Source: Candidatus Methanophaga sp. AG-394-G06 (GTDB lineage Archaea; Halobacteriota; Syntropharchaeia; Alkanophagales; Methanospirareceae). Taken from it: a DNA stretch of 43,300 nt. How positions within the stretch are numbered: position 1 is the first letter of the stretch; every line of letters begins with the position of its first letter. The stretch covers positions 1 to 43,300 of the forward strand of contig PRCZ01000009.1 of assembly GCA_009903405.1 (NCBI GenBank). The letters are read 5' to 3'. The notes under the pieces were generated by a model, which was given only the letters and a program-made list of their open reading frames with translations, had not been told where the DNA came from and did not search any database. The position numbers were made by a program, and so were the translations under genes. Of this stretch, positions 19,431 to 31,938 are shown one piece after another.

Positions 19431-21353
19431 CAGGCTGTCCCACAAATAAATTATAGAATTTTATTGTACATAAAGACAATGACCGTAAATCAACATAAAT
19501 CGAAAGTTCATGACACTCCGAGAGGAAATATGAATAAAAACCTAAATACTTGATACCCTAAATGCAAAATTAGCTACCAAACCCTTAATATTACATAATG
19601 TAGCCACACTACCACCTAATTTACCCCACATCACCCTCAGATTATGAGCTGTGCACACAAGATTATGCTCTATCCGCACGTTTTCTAGCCCTCTTGTATA
19701 AAACTCCCGAAACTTCATATTTTGCTTTATGTTGCCGAAGGGCCATTCAACTGTCTCCTTACGCTTCTTGTATTCCTCTTTCCCTTTCTCGGAACACATT
19801 TTACCTGCCATCCGCCTACGTTCTGCCTCGTAGTCATCGCTCGTGATCTTTCTTTGTTTGCTTTTACCGGCACATTCCTCCTTGAAAGGACATTCTCCAC
19901 AGTTTGCACCATAATAGGAGTACTGTAGCTTACCTTTATACTCGTACTCCCCCTTTCTGGTGAGTATCTCACCATTAGGGCATATAAATTGGTCATTCAC
20001 TTCATCATACACAAACTTGTCTTTCGAGTAAGGACCGTCTTTTACCTTCTTTCCATTCATCTTCTGGGCCTGCTGGCTGTCCGGAATATAGCCATCCACC
20101 CCTTCCTTCTCCAAATACCGCAGGTTGGGACCGTTGAAGTAGCCATTATCCATACTCACCTTTGTCCATTCTGGCAAGCCATCTATGTTCTCAACCGCCA
20201 TTTCTAGCTGCGGTTGCAACTGGTAATGGTCAGTACAGTCCTGAGTAACCTCATTAGCAAGAACTATCCCAGAACCGTGGTCTACCGTTATCTGAGGGTT
20301 GTATGATAACTCTTTACGTTTCTTCTTGTTCTCCATAAATCGAGATTCCGGGTCGGTTATGCTGACGACACCTTGTCCACTCTTTGTAAGCTCTTCCTCA
20401 GCCTTATCGAGCTTTTTCATTATTGCCGCCTTATCTTTTTCATCACCAAGCACATGCTGCACGATAATTTTCTTCGCCGTGCCCTTCATTTTCTGACCGG
20501 AAGCTTCTTCAATCTCCTTTATCTTCTCACGAATCTTCTCCTGCGTATTGAGTTCGGGAGGCAGCTCGTCACCTCTCTTATCTCCATAGAGCTTGTCCTC
20601 CTCTTTATCTATCGCAATCCCTCTCGCTATTATTCTTCTTATCCTCTCTATCTCTTCCTTACTCAGCGTGTGCTTGTTTGAAGCATTTGCTTTCATCTTG
20701 GTACCATCGGTTGATATGTGCACTAAGTTAAGTATTCCTAATGCTTTAGCAATCGTGACGGTTTCCTTGAACGCCGCTTCAATTAGTCCTTCACACTCCT
20801 TTTTAAAATTGCATATCGTTCGGAAATCAGGCTTCTCATGCCCTGTTAGATACATATACACTACGTTCTCATGAGCTAGCTTTGCTATCTTTCTCGAAGA
20901 CCAAATGGCATCAGCAGACGCCATTATCACTATTCTTAGCAACATCCGCCGGGAATATGCAGGATTCCCCGGTCCAGAACTGTACTTCTGCTCAATTTCA
21001 CCAACGTCCATGTTATCCACTACTACCTCTACCAAGTTGCAAATATGATCTTCTGGTATGAGTTCACTAACAGCAAGGGGCAATAGCCAAGATTGCCCTA
21101 TTTTATCGCTTCGTATCGCCATCCGTTACAATCACCTCGTTTTTATAACTAAAGAATAGTTGTGCATGCCATAATAAAAACCTTTCGGTTTAATTTCGGT
21201 TAGAACTAAGATACGCATTCTTCTAAGTGGTGTTTTTGCAATTTGAGAAAAGTCTGGCTATAAATGTGCATTGTGTTAGAAAGAAAGCGTTTTTCAGATT
21301 TTTGTACTATTGTATAATTTCTATTGGTTGTTGGGTAATTATGGGACAGCCTG
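19431..21353 (-). mobile_element. IS1182-like insertion sequence with TIRs and apparent 4-bp TSD
   Basis: CAGGCTGTCCCA at 19431-19442 and TGGGACAGCCTG at 21342-21353 form perfect inverted ends; TCTG flanks both sides (19427-19430 and 21354-21357); intact transposase inside. Confidence 0.88.
19542..21122 (-). CDS. IS1182-family-like transposase
   Basis: 526-aa intact ORF; IPEDHICNLVEVVVDNMDVGEIEQKY...PAYSRRMLLRIVIMASADAIWSSRKIA; Cys cluster YGANCGECPFKEEC; C-terminal VEWPFGNIKQNMKFREFYTRGLENVRIEHNLVCTAHNLRVM. Confidence 0.92.
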   Translation of the reverse strand: MAIRSDKIGQSWLLPLAVSELIPEDHICNLVEVVVDNMDVGEIEQKYSSGPGNPAYSRRMLLRIVIMASADAIWSSRKIAKLAHENVVYMYLTGHEKPDFRTICNFKKECEGLIEAAFKETVTIAKALGILNLVHISTDGTKMKANASNKHTLSKEEIERIRRIIARGIAIDKEEDKLYGDKRGDELPPELNTQEKIREKIKEIEEASGQKMKGTAKKIIVQHVLGDEKDKAAIMKKLDKAEEELTKSGQGVVSITDPESRFMENKKKRKELSYNPQITVDHGSGIVLANEVTQDCTDHYQLQPQLEMAVENIDGLPEWTKVSMDNGYFNGPNLRYLEKEGVDGYIPDSQQAQKMNGKKVKDGPYSKDKFVYDEVNDQFICPNGEILTRKGEYEYKGKLQYSYYGANCGECPFKEECAGKSKQRKITSDDYEAERRRMAGKMCSEKGKEEYKKRKETVEWPFGNIKQNMKFREFYTRGLENVRIEHNLVCTAHNLRVMWGKLGGSVATLCNIKGLVANFAFRVSSI

Positions 21354-21472
21354 TCTGCGTCTAAACTATTTAGGTATGTGTCGGTCTAATTTAAAAACAT
21401 GCAAAAATTGGACGGAGATAGAGCAAAAAAAGTAGTAAGCGTGGATTCTACTGCTTGGATTTATCTGCCTAC

Positions 21473-22567
21473 CTACACCTCGCGCTCCCTCTTTGTTATC
21501 GTATCTCGCGCATACCACGAGATTCGCACACCAACAAGATATAGGCAAATTGCACCGAGAATGGAGAAGAAGAGGTATTGATAGCCTACTAGGGGCTCTT
21601 CGCTTAACAACAAGATTATACACTCGCTCCCACCCCATATAACCAGCCCGGAAGCAACTACAGAGAATAATATGGTCCACTGACGCACAATTTTTTCCCC
21701 TTCTATGAGCATATTTATTATCCCCCCTATGATTGGTGCGAGTGCTGCCCCCATATACCACCATATCGACCACTTGACGTAATACGTAAAACCCAGGAAT
21801 ATATGCTCGCTGGACTCGGGCATTTGTGTAATGCCAAGAATACCCTTTGAGGTGCCAACTAAGATTAGCACAACTGCACAGATATACACGACAATAGTTA
21901 TCTTACCGCTGTATAATGACTGCTTCGCACTCTCGAAGAGATTTTTTAGAATATTTTCACGCCCCAATCCCTTAAGCAGCATGTAAATCCCTAAAAATGC
22001 TAAAACTAACCCCATCACTTGACCGGACATCCCAAACAGTAAAGAAATGGCTAAGAGGAACAAAAAGAGACCTAGGGGTGGCAAGAACGTACGAGAAAAC
22101 TTCGGATCCTCGAATAATCGCTTGATTACATAAAACGTGCTTTCTAAATGCTCACTCTGCTTCACTACTACCCGCCGCACAGAATCTATCTTCACCCGTG
22201 ATTGGATAATAGGTACGATCGATTCGTCCTCGGCACCGTCACTCACGAGAATTGCGGTATCTGATCCAAATTTAGACAGAACCTCATCCAGCTCTTTCCC
22301 TATCTTCCTATCGGATGTGACTCCGACTTTCTTATCGCCTGCGACCAAAATGATCTCAGCCTCAACATCCTCTTCAATCAACCGATCGTATACACTTATA
22401 GCATAAAATATGGCATTCACATCAGAATCTTCAGAATCGGCAAGTGCTAATTTTGTCGCGGCAGATAAACTCGCTTCTTTTCCTATAATTGGCGTATCTA
22501 AACCGGCTTTCTCTCCTATATCATTATCTCGGTCTACGCAAATAACAATCGTCTTAGACTTATCCAT
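21473..22567 (-). CDS. DUF373-like membrane protein
   Basis: IVICVDRDNDIGEKAGLDTPIIGKEASLSAATKLALADSEDSDVNAIFYAISVYDRL plus multiple C-terminal TMs. Confidence 0.85.
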   Translation of the reverse strand: MDKSKTIVICVDRDNDIGEKAGLDTPIIGKEASLSAATKLALADSEDSDVNAIFYAISVYDRLIEEDVEAEIILVAGDKKVGVTSDRKIGKELDEVLSKFGSDTAILVSDGAEDESIVPIIQSRVKIDSVRRVVVKQSEHLESTFYVIKRLFEDPKFSRTFLPPLGLFLFLLAISLLFGMSGQVMGLVLAFLGIYMLLKGLGRENILKNLFESAKQSLYSGKITIVVYICAVVLILVGTSKGILGITQMPESSEHIFLGFTYYVKWSIWWYMGAALAPIIGGIINMLIEGEKIVRQWTILFSVVASGLVIWGGSECIILLLSEEPLVGYQYLFFSILGAICLYLVGVRISWYARDTITKREREV

Positions 22568-22607
22568 TTGCTATTATTAGTTATCGCCACATCCTATAAA
22601 AACTTTT

Positions 22608-24067
<1,460 letters not shown>

Positions 24068-24071
<4 letters not shown>

Positions 24072-25099
24072 ATTGACCAATACCTTCTTTGCACCCCTTT
24101 TATCTCTTCCACTCGCTTCACCACACCGCTACTTACCATATCTGCTCTTCTCCTTTCCCTACGGGACAAAAGAGAATTGAATACAGATACGGCGGATTTT
24201 GCAATAGCATCCAGATTATATCCTCCCTCTAAGGTTATTACTATCTTACCGTTGCAGTTCTTTTCTGCTATTTCCTTTATCAGATCCATAAAAAGTCCGA
24301 ATCCACGAGTGGTCACGTTCATTGATGCTAACGGATCTGCAACATGCGCATCAAATCCTGCAGATACAAGCACAAATTCGGGTTCAAACTCCTTTGCTAT
24401 CGGCACTAAAACATTATTTAGTGCATATAAATAGCCTGCGTCATCAGTACCGGCTGGTAGTGGGACATTAACAGTAAAACCATCACCTTTGCCTTTACCT
24501 ACTTCATCTATCCATCCAGTGCCGGGATAATGGGGATATTGATGTGTGGAGAAATACAATACAGAAGGGTCATCAAAGAACACCTCCTGTGTGCCATTAC
24601 CGTGATGCACATCCAAGTCTACAATCAAAATGCGGTTAGCACAATATCGCCTCTTTAAATGCTCGGCGGCAATCGCAATATTATTAAATATGCAGAATCC
24701 CCTACCTCGGTTCCAGGTAGCATGATGGCCCGGCGGTCTTACCAAAGCAAAAATGTGTTTCAGGTTATTAGAGTCATCCATTACTTCATCAGTTGCTTTT
24801 ATTACGCCACCTGCGGAAAGCAATGCTATTTCATAGCTTTCAGTACATAAAGGCGTATCTGGATCAAGCAACCCTCCTCCTTCTTTACACATCCTTTCCA
24901 CGCCTTTCATATAGGCGTCCGTATGCACATAGGCTATTTGCTCTTTCGATGCTTTCACGGGTAGAACCTTTTTCATCTTCTCCGTAACACCCGCTTCTTT
25001 CAGCTCAGACATTATGTGTATCAGTCGTTCTGCGCTCTCGGGATGAGCCCCCGTGTCATGCTTCAAATAATCATCATGATAGACGAACCCCGTATCCAT
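24068..25099 (-). CDS. Histone deacetylase family protein
   Basis: RPPGHHATWNRGRGFCIFNNIAIAAEHL, ILIVDLDVHHGNGTQEVFFDDPSVLYFSTHQYP, VSAGFDAHVADPL. Confidence 0.95.
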
Positions 25100-25232
25100 C
25101 TTGTCTCTCTCTTTTTAATTGCAAATAAAATATATCAGACCTTTATTAGGTAGGAAAGGTTTACAAAAGAAAAAGGTTTTTCTTTTTAAAAAGACACTAG
25201 AGATATAACTTAACTTTGAGTACTAGTTATAG

Positions 25233-25772
25233 GTGGCAAGAGCAAATATGAAAAAAGCATTGATAGAAACGGGTAAAAGTTTGGCTGAGGCGTTAATAAT
25301 CGTTGCGATAATAATTGTGGTTGCATATGCGGCTACAGGGACATGGCATATTGGATTTGCAGTCGAATCTGGCAGTATGTTGCCAAATATGAAGGTAGGC
25401 GATTTGATCTTCGTGCAGGCACCGCAACGCACAGACATTATAACATGCGAAGAAGGCAAATTGGCTGATTATAAGTCATTCAACGGTTACGGAGATGTGA
25501 TTATATATCGTCCGAATGGTCTTTCCTCCTCAACACCAATAATACATCGGGCGATGTATTGGGTGGAGAAAGAAGGGCAGATGCCAAATGGGAGACCTGC
25601 CCCTCACGAAGGTTACATAACCAAAGGCGATAATAACGCCGGCTATGACCAGCCAAATCTGCAGCCGGTGAAACCCGAATGGGTTGTAGCAATAGCGAAG
25701 GCAAGGGCCCCTTACTTAGGGTATCCGTCTCTTATATTGAAAAATCCTTCTATTCTCAAAGAATGGTTTTAA
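25233..25772 (+). CDS. Signal peptidase I-like protein
   Basis: FAVESGSMLPNMKVGDLIFVQ, GDVIIYRPNG, IIHRAMYWVE, GYITKGDNNAGYDQ. Confidence 0.88.
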   Translation: MARANMKKALIETGKSLAEALIIVAIIIVVAYAATGTWHIGFAVESGSMLPNMKVGDLIFVQAPQRTDIITCEEGKLADYKSFNGYGDVIIYRPNGLSSSTPIIHRAMYWVEKEGQMPNGRPAPHEGYITKGDNNAGYDQPNLQPVKPEWVVAIAKARAPYLGYPSLILKNPSILKEWF

Positions 25773-25834
25773 AACGTTTGGTGATGCTGATGTTGAATAA
25801 GGGTTTTTATGTATATAGGGAGTAATAGAGAAGT

Positions 25835-26356
25835 ATGGGAAATAAACCAGCGCGAATGTACACTAAGGTGACAGGAGCTGCGAATGTGCGAAAGAAATAC
25901 ATGGGTGGAATACCAGGGAGCAAGATAACCATTTTCGATATGGGTAACCTCAGTAGAGAGTTTCCGGTTTCTTTATCCTTAGTTGCAAAGGAAGCATGTC
26001 AGATAAGGCATAACGCATTAGAAGCGGCGCGGATATTTTCTAATAGATTCCTAGCACAGGGCGTAGGGCGAAGTAATTACTACCTGAAGATACGGGTGTA
26101 TCCGCATCACGTGCTGAGAGAGAACAAATTAGCGGTTGGTGCTGGTGCGGACCGGATCTCAAGTGGTATGCGGCACGCATTTGGGCGACCGATAGGCACA
26201 GCAGCGAGGGTGAAGCGCGGACAAAAGCTAGTTAGTGTCAGTGTAGAGGCTCAGGATGTCGGGGATGCAAAGGAAGCTTTGAAACGGGCAGGACATAAGC
26301 TTCCCACACCATGCAAGATCGTAGTAGATAAAGGCGAGGATTTATTAGCGTTGTAA
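25835..26356 (+). CDS. rpl10e: Ribosomal protein L10e (L16 family)
   Basis: GGIPGSKITIFDMGN...QIRHNALEAARIFSNRFLAQGVGRSNYYLKIRVYPHHVLRENK...MRHAFGRPIGTAARVKRGQK. Confidence 0.96.
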   Translation: MGNKPARMYTKVTGAANVRKKYMGGIPGSKITIFDMGNLSREFPVSLSLVAKEACQIRHNALEAARIFSNRFLAQGVGRSNYYLKIRVYPHHVLRENKLAVGAGADRISSGMRHAFGRPIGTAARVKRGQKLVSVSVEAQDVGDAKEALKRAGHKLPTPCKIVVDKGEDLLAL

Positions 26357-26495
26357 ATAAAATAGAATTATAAATAACGTAAAAATCTAGGTGATCTGTG
26401 GCTAAAATGCTTTCTTTCAAAAAGTTTTAAAAGCTTTACCAAAGAAATTTTATTCTGTATATACCATTAAATAGAAAAATTATGGAGACGAAAAG

Positions 26496-27041
26496 ATGGA
26501 ACTAGAAGTAAAAGCATATCCGAAATTGTTCGTTCGGCCCGTGGTGATCATTACGACAGTATCAGAAAGAGGGATAGCAAATGCAGCACCGTTTAGCTTC
26601 AATTCGCCGGTAAGCATCGAACCGCCATTATATGGTTTCTCGTGCGATCCCATGCATGATACATTGAAGAACATCAGAGAAAATGGCGAGTTCGTGGTGA
26701 ACGTGGCGGGCAAGGACCTTGGAGAGCAGATGCACGTTTTGGAAACAGATTATCCATATGAAGATAATGAGATAGTGCATGCAGGACTAACAGAAGAGAA
26801 GGCGAAGGTTGTGACGCCACCGCGAATAAAAGAGGCTGCTGGATGGCTGGAGTGCAAGTTAGAGAAGGAGATTGAAGCGGGCAACCATATCTGGATAACG
26901 GGAGAAATAGTAGCAGTGGGCGTAAATGACAAGTTCTGGAAAGAAGAAGGCGTGATAGATGTAGCGAAACTGCTATGCCATGTAGGTGGCGAATTCTTTG
27001 CCGTGGATATGAAAGAAGCGAAATATAAGCGAGTGAAATGA
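26496..27041 (+). CDS. Flavin reductase-like flavoprotein
   Basis: [57 protein letters not shown]. Confidence 0.9.
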   Translation: MELEVKAYPKLFVRPVVIITTVSERGIANAAPFSFNSPVSIEPPLYGFSCDPMHDTLKNIRENGEFVVNVAGKDLGEQMHVLETDYPYEDNEIVHAGLTEEKAKVVTPPRIKEAAGWLECKLEKEIEAGNHIWITGEIVAVGVNDKFWKEEGVIDVAKLLCHVGGEFFAVDMKEAKYKRVK

Positions 27042-28207
27042 AGAAAGTTGTACTTGCTTATTCCGGCGGATTGGACACTTCAATCTGCATTCCTCTGCTT
27101 AAAGAGCATTATGGTTACAATGAAGTGATTGCAGTAATAGTGGATGTAGGGCAGCCGGAAGAGGACCTAAAAGAGGCTGCGAAAAGGGGCGAGGAGCTAA
27201 GTGACCTTTATAAGCTTATAGATGCAAAGGCAGAATTCGTGCAGGATTATATCTTCCCTTTGATAAAGGCAAACGGCAACTATGAGGGCTACGTGCTTGG
27301 AACGGCAATTGCGAGACCGTTGATAGCGAAGAAAGTGGTAGAAGTTGCGAAAGAAGAGGGAGCAGACACGGTCGCTCATGGCTGCACAGGCAAGGGTAAC
27401 GACCAGCTCAGGTTTGACGCCGTGTTCAGGACTTCGGACCTGGAAGTAATAGCGCCAGTGAGGGAAATGAGCCTAACGCGGGAAGAAGAGAAGCTATATG
27501 CATCAGAACATGGCATTTCATTTGAATCAGAGAAGAGATGGAGTCTGGATGAGAATATCTGGGGCAGGAGCATAGAAGGCAGCGAGTTAGAAGACCCTTC
27601 TTTCTTCCCGCCTGAAGAGATATACAAATGGACTTCCTCTGTAGCTAACGCGCCCAAAGAAGCAGCGATTATGGAAATCCGGTTTGAGTATGGGGTACCT
27701 GTCTCGCTGAATGGTACGGAGATGGACGGCATTTCGTTGATAAAAAAATTGAATGATGTGGGTGGCAAGCACGGCATTGGCAGAACTGATATGATCGAGG
27801 ATAGAGTCCTTGGCTTCAAGTCACGGGAGATCTACGAGCATCCGGCAGCTACTATATTGTTAGAAGCGCATCGAGACCTCGAGCAGCTCGTTTTAACAAG
27901 ACATGAGCTAAGGTTCAAGGATTTTGTTGATAGAACGTGGAGCGAGCTGGTATATCAGGGCCTGGTTATGGACCCACTTTTCGAGGGGCTTAATGCCTTT
28001 CTGGATAAGACACAGGAGCGGGTAAATGGCACAGTGCATATGAAATTGGAAAAGGGTGTCGCAAGAGTAATAGGAAGAGAATCAAAAAACGCATTATATT
28101 CTAAGGACGTATCGTTCGATGTGAAACAAGAGCAAAGAGGTGCGGAAGGGTTCTCGCTGTATCACAGCTTTCAGTCGAGTGTCTTCTGGAAGCGATATTC
28201 GGACTGA
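27038..28207 (+). CDS. argG: Argininosuccinate synthase
   Basis: [36 protein letters not shown]; 4-bp overlap with the upstream gene. Confidence 0.97.
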   Translation: MKKVVLAYSGGLDTSICIPLLKEHYGYNEVIAVIVDVGQPEEDLKEAAKRGEELSDLYKLIDAKAEFVQDYIFPLIKANGNYEGYVLGTAIARPLIAKKVVEVAKEEGADTVAHGCTGKGNDQLRFDAVFRTSDLEVIAPVREMSLTREEEKLYASEHGISFESEKRWSLDENIWGRSIEGSELEDPSFFPPEEIYKWTSSVANAPKEAAIMEIRFEYGVPVSLNGTEMDGISLIKKLNDVGGKHGIGRTDMIEDRVLGFKSREIYEHPAATILLEAHRDLEQLVLTRHELRFKDFVDRTWSELVYQGLVMDPLFEGLNAFLDKTQERVNGTVHMKLEKGVARVIGRESKNALYSKDVSFDVKQEQRGAEGFSLYHSFQSSVFWKRYSD

Positions 28208-28268
28208 AATCTGTGTAATCTTGTGGTTATAAAAACGAGTAAATAACTAGTTTCATTCATAAAAAGCC

Positions 28269-29561
28269 ATGAAAGCAACGGTGCGAAGATCAGGGCTAAA
28301 AGGCGAAATAAATGCGCCGCCTTCCAAAAGCTATACCCATAGGGCTATTGCAATAGCTGCACTGGCAAAACGGAGCGAGATTCTTTATCCTCTTATCTCT
28401 GACGATACAAAAGCTACAATTAACGCTGCTAGTTCTTTAGGTGCAACTATAGAGATAGAGCAAGCGAGGAAAATAGCGGTAGAAGGCACTGATGGGCGAC
28501 CGAGAACACCGGAAGACGTGCTAAACGCCGAGAACTCAGGCACCACATTAAGATTCTTCACTGCTATCTCTGGTTTATGCGAAGGCGCGGCGGTTCTAAC
28601 AGGCGATGCATCGTTGAGAAAGCGACCGAATTCGCCTCTGCTTGGATCGCTAAACGACCTTGGTTCTGAAGCTTTCAGTACAAAAGGTGATGGAACAGCG
28701 CCAATAGTGGTAAAAGGCAGGCTAAAAGGTGGCGAAACAACGATAGATGCATCTATCAGCTCACAGTTCATATCCGCTTTGCTTATCGCGTGCCCGTTTG
28801 CGGAGAAGGACACTTATATCACGGCAAATAATCTTGCCTCTGTGCCGTACGTGGAAGTGACAATAGAGGTATTAGAGAAGGCAGGGATTGAGGTTATTTT
28901 TTCTCACTCAGCCACTGATTATTCGTTTCATGTAGAAGGCGAGCAAAGCTATGAGTTACAGCGGTTTACGGTACCTGGCGATTTCTCTTCCGCTTCCTAT
29001 CCCTTAGCAGCAGCAGTAATCACGGATTCCGAGTTGAAGATGCTGAATTTGTTCCCGTCTGCACAGGGCGATTCCAGGATAGTGGCGATATTAAAAGAGA
29101 TGGGTGCAGAGATAAGATGGGATGTGGAAAGCGGGATTGTAGCGGTAAAAGGCGCTAGAGGGACTCTAAAAGGGATACAGGTGGATATGCGAGCGAACCC
29201 GGACCTGGTGCCCACTGTAGCGGTATTAGCGGCTGTTGCTGACGGTATTACTGAGATAACCGGTGTATCACATTTGAGATATAAAGAGACAGATAGATTG
29301 AAGCTGATAACAGAAGAGTTGAAGAAAATGGGTGCGAGGATAGAGGAGAAGGAAGACGGATTAGTAATAGAAGGGAAGACTGATTTAAAAGCAGCGAAAG
29401 TATATTCGCACGATGATCACCGATTGGCAATGGCTTTATGTATCGCCGCTCTTTCTGCACGTGGTGAGACAGTTATAACGGATGTTGAATGTGTTAAAAT
29501 ATCGTATCCTTCTTTCTTTGATGATATGCTCGCGTTAGGTGCTGAAATAAATATAAAGTGA
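28269..29561 (+). CDS. aroA: 3-phosphoshikimate 1-carboxyvinyltransferase
   Basis: PPSKSYTHRAIAIAALA, NAENSGTTLRFFTAIS, SLRKRPNSPLL, RYKETDRLKLITEEL. Confidence 0.97.
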   Translation: MKATVRRSGLKGEINAPPSKSYTHRAIAIAALAKRSEILYPLISDDTKATINAASSLGATIEIEQARKIAVEGTDGRPRTPEDVLNAENSGTTLRFFTAISGLCEGAAVLTGDASLRKRPNSPLLGSLNDLGSEAFSTKGDGTAPIVVKGRLKGGETTIDASISSQFISALLIACPFAEKDTYITANNLASVPYVEVTIEVLEKAGIEVIFSHSATDYSFHVEGEQSYELQRFTVPGDFSSASYPLAAAVITDSELKMLNLFPSAQGDSRIVAILKEMGAEIRWDVESGIVAVKGARGTLKGIQVDMRANPDLVPTVAVLAAVADGITEITGVSHLRYKETDRLKLITEELKKMGARIEEKEDGLVIEGKTDLKAAKVYSHDDHRLAMALCIAALSARGETVITDVECVKISYPSFFDDMLALGAEINIK

Positions 29562-29563
29562 AC

Positions 29564-29606
29564 TCATGTGTGTTCGGTTAAATGTTGAGTCGTACTTAAC
29601 CGAACA
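29564..29606. repeat. Palindromic repeat (11-bp perfect arms, 14-nt spacer); halves recur at 31939 and 33872
   Basis: tcatgtgTGTTCGGTTAAatgttgagtcgtacTTAACCGAACA. Confidence 0.8.
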
Positions 29607-29658
29607 GCAATGGTAAAAGTTTAAATGTAGGAAAAAGATATAGTAATTTACACAAAGC

Positions 29659-30381
29659 ATGAATAATCGGGCAATCAGAAAAGGCAAAGACGCCACGATA
29701 ATAAACATTGGGGATGAATTATTACAAGGGGACATCGCAGATACTAACTCTTCATGGCTTGCGAAGAGGTTATTCACCCAAGGAGTTACCGTAAAGAAGA
29801 TAATGGTGGTGGGCGATGACGAAGGCGAGATAAGCGAAGCGATAAAAAGCTGCAATTCTGATTTTGTCTTTGTCATTGGTGGATTAGGTCCAACGCATGA
29901 CGATGTAACGAGAGAAGGCGTGGCAAAAGGTGTGGGTAAATCATTAACAAGAAATGAAGAAGCGGAAAGAATACTGACGGACAAATGTGGGTTAAGTGGC
30001 ATTTTATTAAAAATGGCAGATATGCCAACCGGATCAGAGGTTATAGGGAACCCAGTAGGTACTGCTCCAGGCTTTAAAGTAGATAACGTCATTGTTATGC
30101 CAGGGGTGCCGGAAGAGCTGCGAGGGATGTTCGAGCTCATTGCTTCCTCGTTTCGTGATGATAATGCGATAATGGCGGAAGAATGGATATTAACAGATAA
30201 GCCAGAGCATGAGATATTAGATGTTCTGAACGAAGCGGTAAGGACGTTTACAGATGTAAAGATAGGGTCCTATCCCTACCTGGCGGGAGATGAGCGGACT
30301 TACAAAGGGCGTATAAAACTCGTATCTCCAGATACGGAGACGATTAAACATGCGAAGAAGTGGTTAGAGGAGAGATTATAA
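29659..30381 (+). CDS. CinA-like molybdopterin-binding-fold protein
   Basis: INIGDELLQGDIADTNSSWLAKRLFTQGVTVKKIMVVGDDEGEI...VIGGLGPTHDDVTREGVA...VMPGVPEELRGMFE. Confidence 0.92.
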   Translation: MNNRAIRKGKDATIINIGDELLQGDIADTNSSWLAKRLFTQGVTVKKIMVVGDDEGEISEAIKSCNSDFVFVIGGLGPTHDDVTREGVAKGVGKSLTRNEEAERILTDKCGLSGILLKMADMPTGSEVIGNPVGTAPGFKVDNVIVMPGVPEELRGMFELIASSFRDDNAIMAEEWILTDKPEHEILDVLNEAVRTFTDVKIGSYPYLAGDERTYKGRIKLVSPDTETIKHAKKWLEERL

Positions 30382-31580
30382 TGGCTGACGAGTTGAAGGA
30401 TGAGATAAAGACTTTCAATGCAAAGGATGTGCTCGTGGATATGAAGGACATCTCAGGCTCTATGTTAGACCTCGCATATTCTGCAGTTCTGTATAGCAAT
30501 CCCGAGATAGCGAAAGAGGTGTTTAAATTAGAGGAGAAGATGCATTCGCATCTTTATAAACTGAGAATATCGACAATGTTAGGTGCACGGAACTTAGAAG
30601 ATGCAATAGAATTCGCAGGGATATTGCAAATAGCATCTGCTGCGGAGAAGATCTCAAATGCCGCGAGCGACATAGCGAAAATAGCTACTTCTGTTGATAT
30701 AACCGGGTATCTAGATCGTGAGGATTTTGAAGAGGCGGTATTAAACGTAAAGATAACGCCCACATCGGTCTTTAAAGACAAAACGCTAAAGGGCTTAAAG
30801 TTCGAGACAGAAGCGGGAATGCGGGTATTAGCGATAAAACGTGGCTCTAAATGGATCTATTCACCGGATAAAGACGAGCGATTGCGACTGGACGACCTGA
30901 TTATCACTTCCGGTCCCACAGAAGGCATACCTGCGTTCTGTAAGATGGCGACAGGGAAGGAATACAAGGAGAAGGCGAAGGGGGAGATAGTAAGGCGAAG
31001 AATAACAGAAGAAATCGCGGACCTCCTCGCAGATATGAAGAATATGTCTGAGTTGATGGTAGGTCTCTCGTATTCTGCAGTCACGTTTTATAACAAAGAG
31101 ATAGCAAATGAGGTACGAGATCTGGAAGAGTCAATGGACCGGATGAAAGAGGAGCTGGAGATATTAGTGATAGAAGCGGCGAGAGGGGTAACAAAGAGGA
31201 GTAATTTTGACGAGTTTCGGGGCTTACTTCATGTTGCGGTCTCTTCCGAAGTGATTTCGGATGCAGCATACGAGATTGCAGATGTGGTGCTGCGCGAAAT
31301 CAGATTGCATCCGGTATTTTTAGCTTCTATCGAAGAGTCCGATGAGATAATATTGAAGATGGAAGTGATTAACGCGGTTATATTTGGAAAGACGCTAAGG
31401 GAACTGAAAATAGAGACACGAACCGGAATGTTTATACTGGCAATACGTAGAAAAGAGGGCAAATGGGTTTATAACCCTTCTGGCAGTGTAGAGATAAAGT
31501 ATGGTGATTTATTAATTATGCGTGGTCCAAGAGAAGGCGAGGACAGGATGAGGGAGATTTGCGGTGACGAAAGAGAGTGA
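30381..31580 (+). CDS. Tandemly duplicated PhoU-TrkA_C (RCK_C) soluble regulatory protein
   Basis: Two successive PhoU-like plus TrkA_C-like units (SVFKDKTLKGLKFETEAGMRVLAIKR and AVIFGKTLRELKIETRTGMFILAIRR); TAATG overlap with the cinA-like gene. Confidence 0.88.
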   Translation: MADELKDEIKTFNAKDVLVDMKDISGSMLDLAYSAVLYSNPEIAKEVFKLEEKMHSHLYKLRISTMLGARNLEDAIEFAGILQIASAAEKISNAASDIAKIATSVDITGYLDREDFEEAVLNVKITPTSVFKDKTLKGLKFETEAGMRVLAIKRGSKWIYSPDKDERLRLDDLIITSGPTEGIPAFCKMATGKEYKEKAKGEIVRRRITEEIADLLADMKNMSELMVGLSYSAVTFYNKEIANEVRDLEESMDRMKEELEILVIEAARGVTKRSNFDEFRGLLHVAVSSEVISDAAYEIADVVLREIRLHPVFLASIEESDEIILKMEVINAVIFGKTLRELKIETRTGMFILAIRRKEGKWVYNPSGSVEIKYGDLLIMRGPREGEDRMREICGDERE

Positions 31581-31702
31581 TTCCAGATGCAGGATACAGG
31601 ATAAATGTTTTATCAGCATCGTAATAATTTCTCGTGGGACTCTGTATAATCTTGTGGATATATTAAACAAATAAATGTAATTATAAATGTAATATGTAGC
31701 AT

Positions 31703-31776
31703 GGGGTCGTGGCCTAGTTTGGAAGGGCAGCGGGCTCCAGACTCGCCGATCGTGTGTTCGAATCGCACCGGCCCCA
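31703..31776 (+). tRNA. tRNA-Trp (anticodon CCA), intronless
   Basis: GGGGTCG...CGGCCCC acceptor, GCGGG-CTCCAGA-CTCGC anticodon arm, TTCGAAT T loop. Confidence 0.93.
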
Positions 31777-31938
31777 TTAGTGATATGATGGCAAAGCAGA
31801 AGAAGCCTAAATGAACGGTTAAGGGGCGCAGGAGAAAAAAGGGATGTCTTTCTTAAATCTCGCCCCTTACAACAACCCTGGCCGCCTTGCCTTCGGTCCT
31901 CGGCAGGCTTCCGGGCTCATTCATGGAACTCTATTTTT

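Noticed and set aside
21366-21773. Minus-strand ORF of 135 aa between the IS and the DUF373 gene
   Set aside because: Largely overlaps the DUF373 3' coding region in another frame and has no recognisable features.
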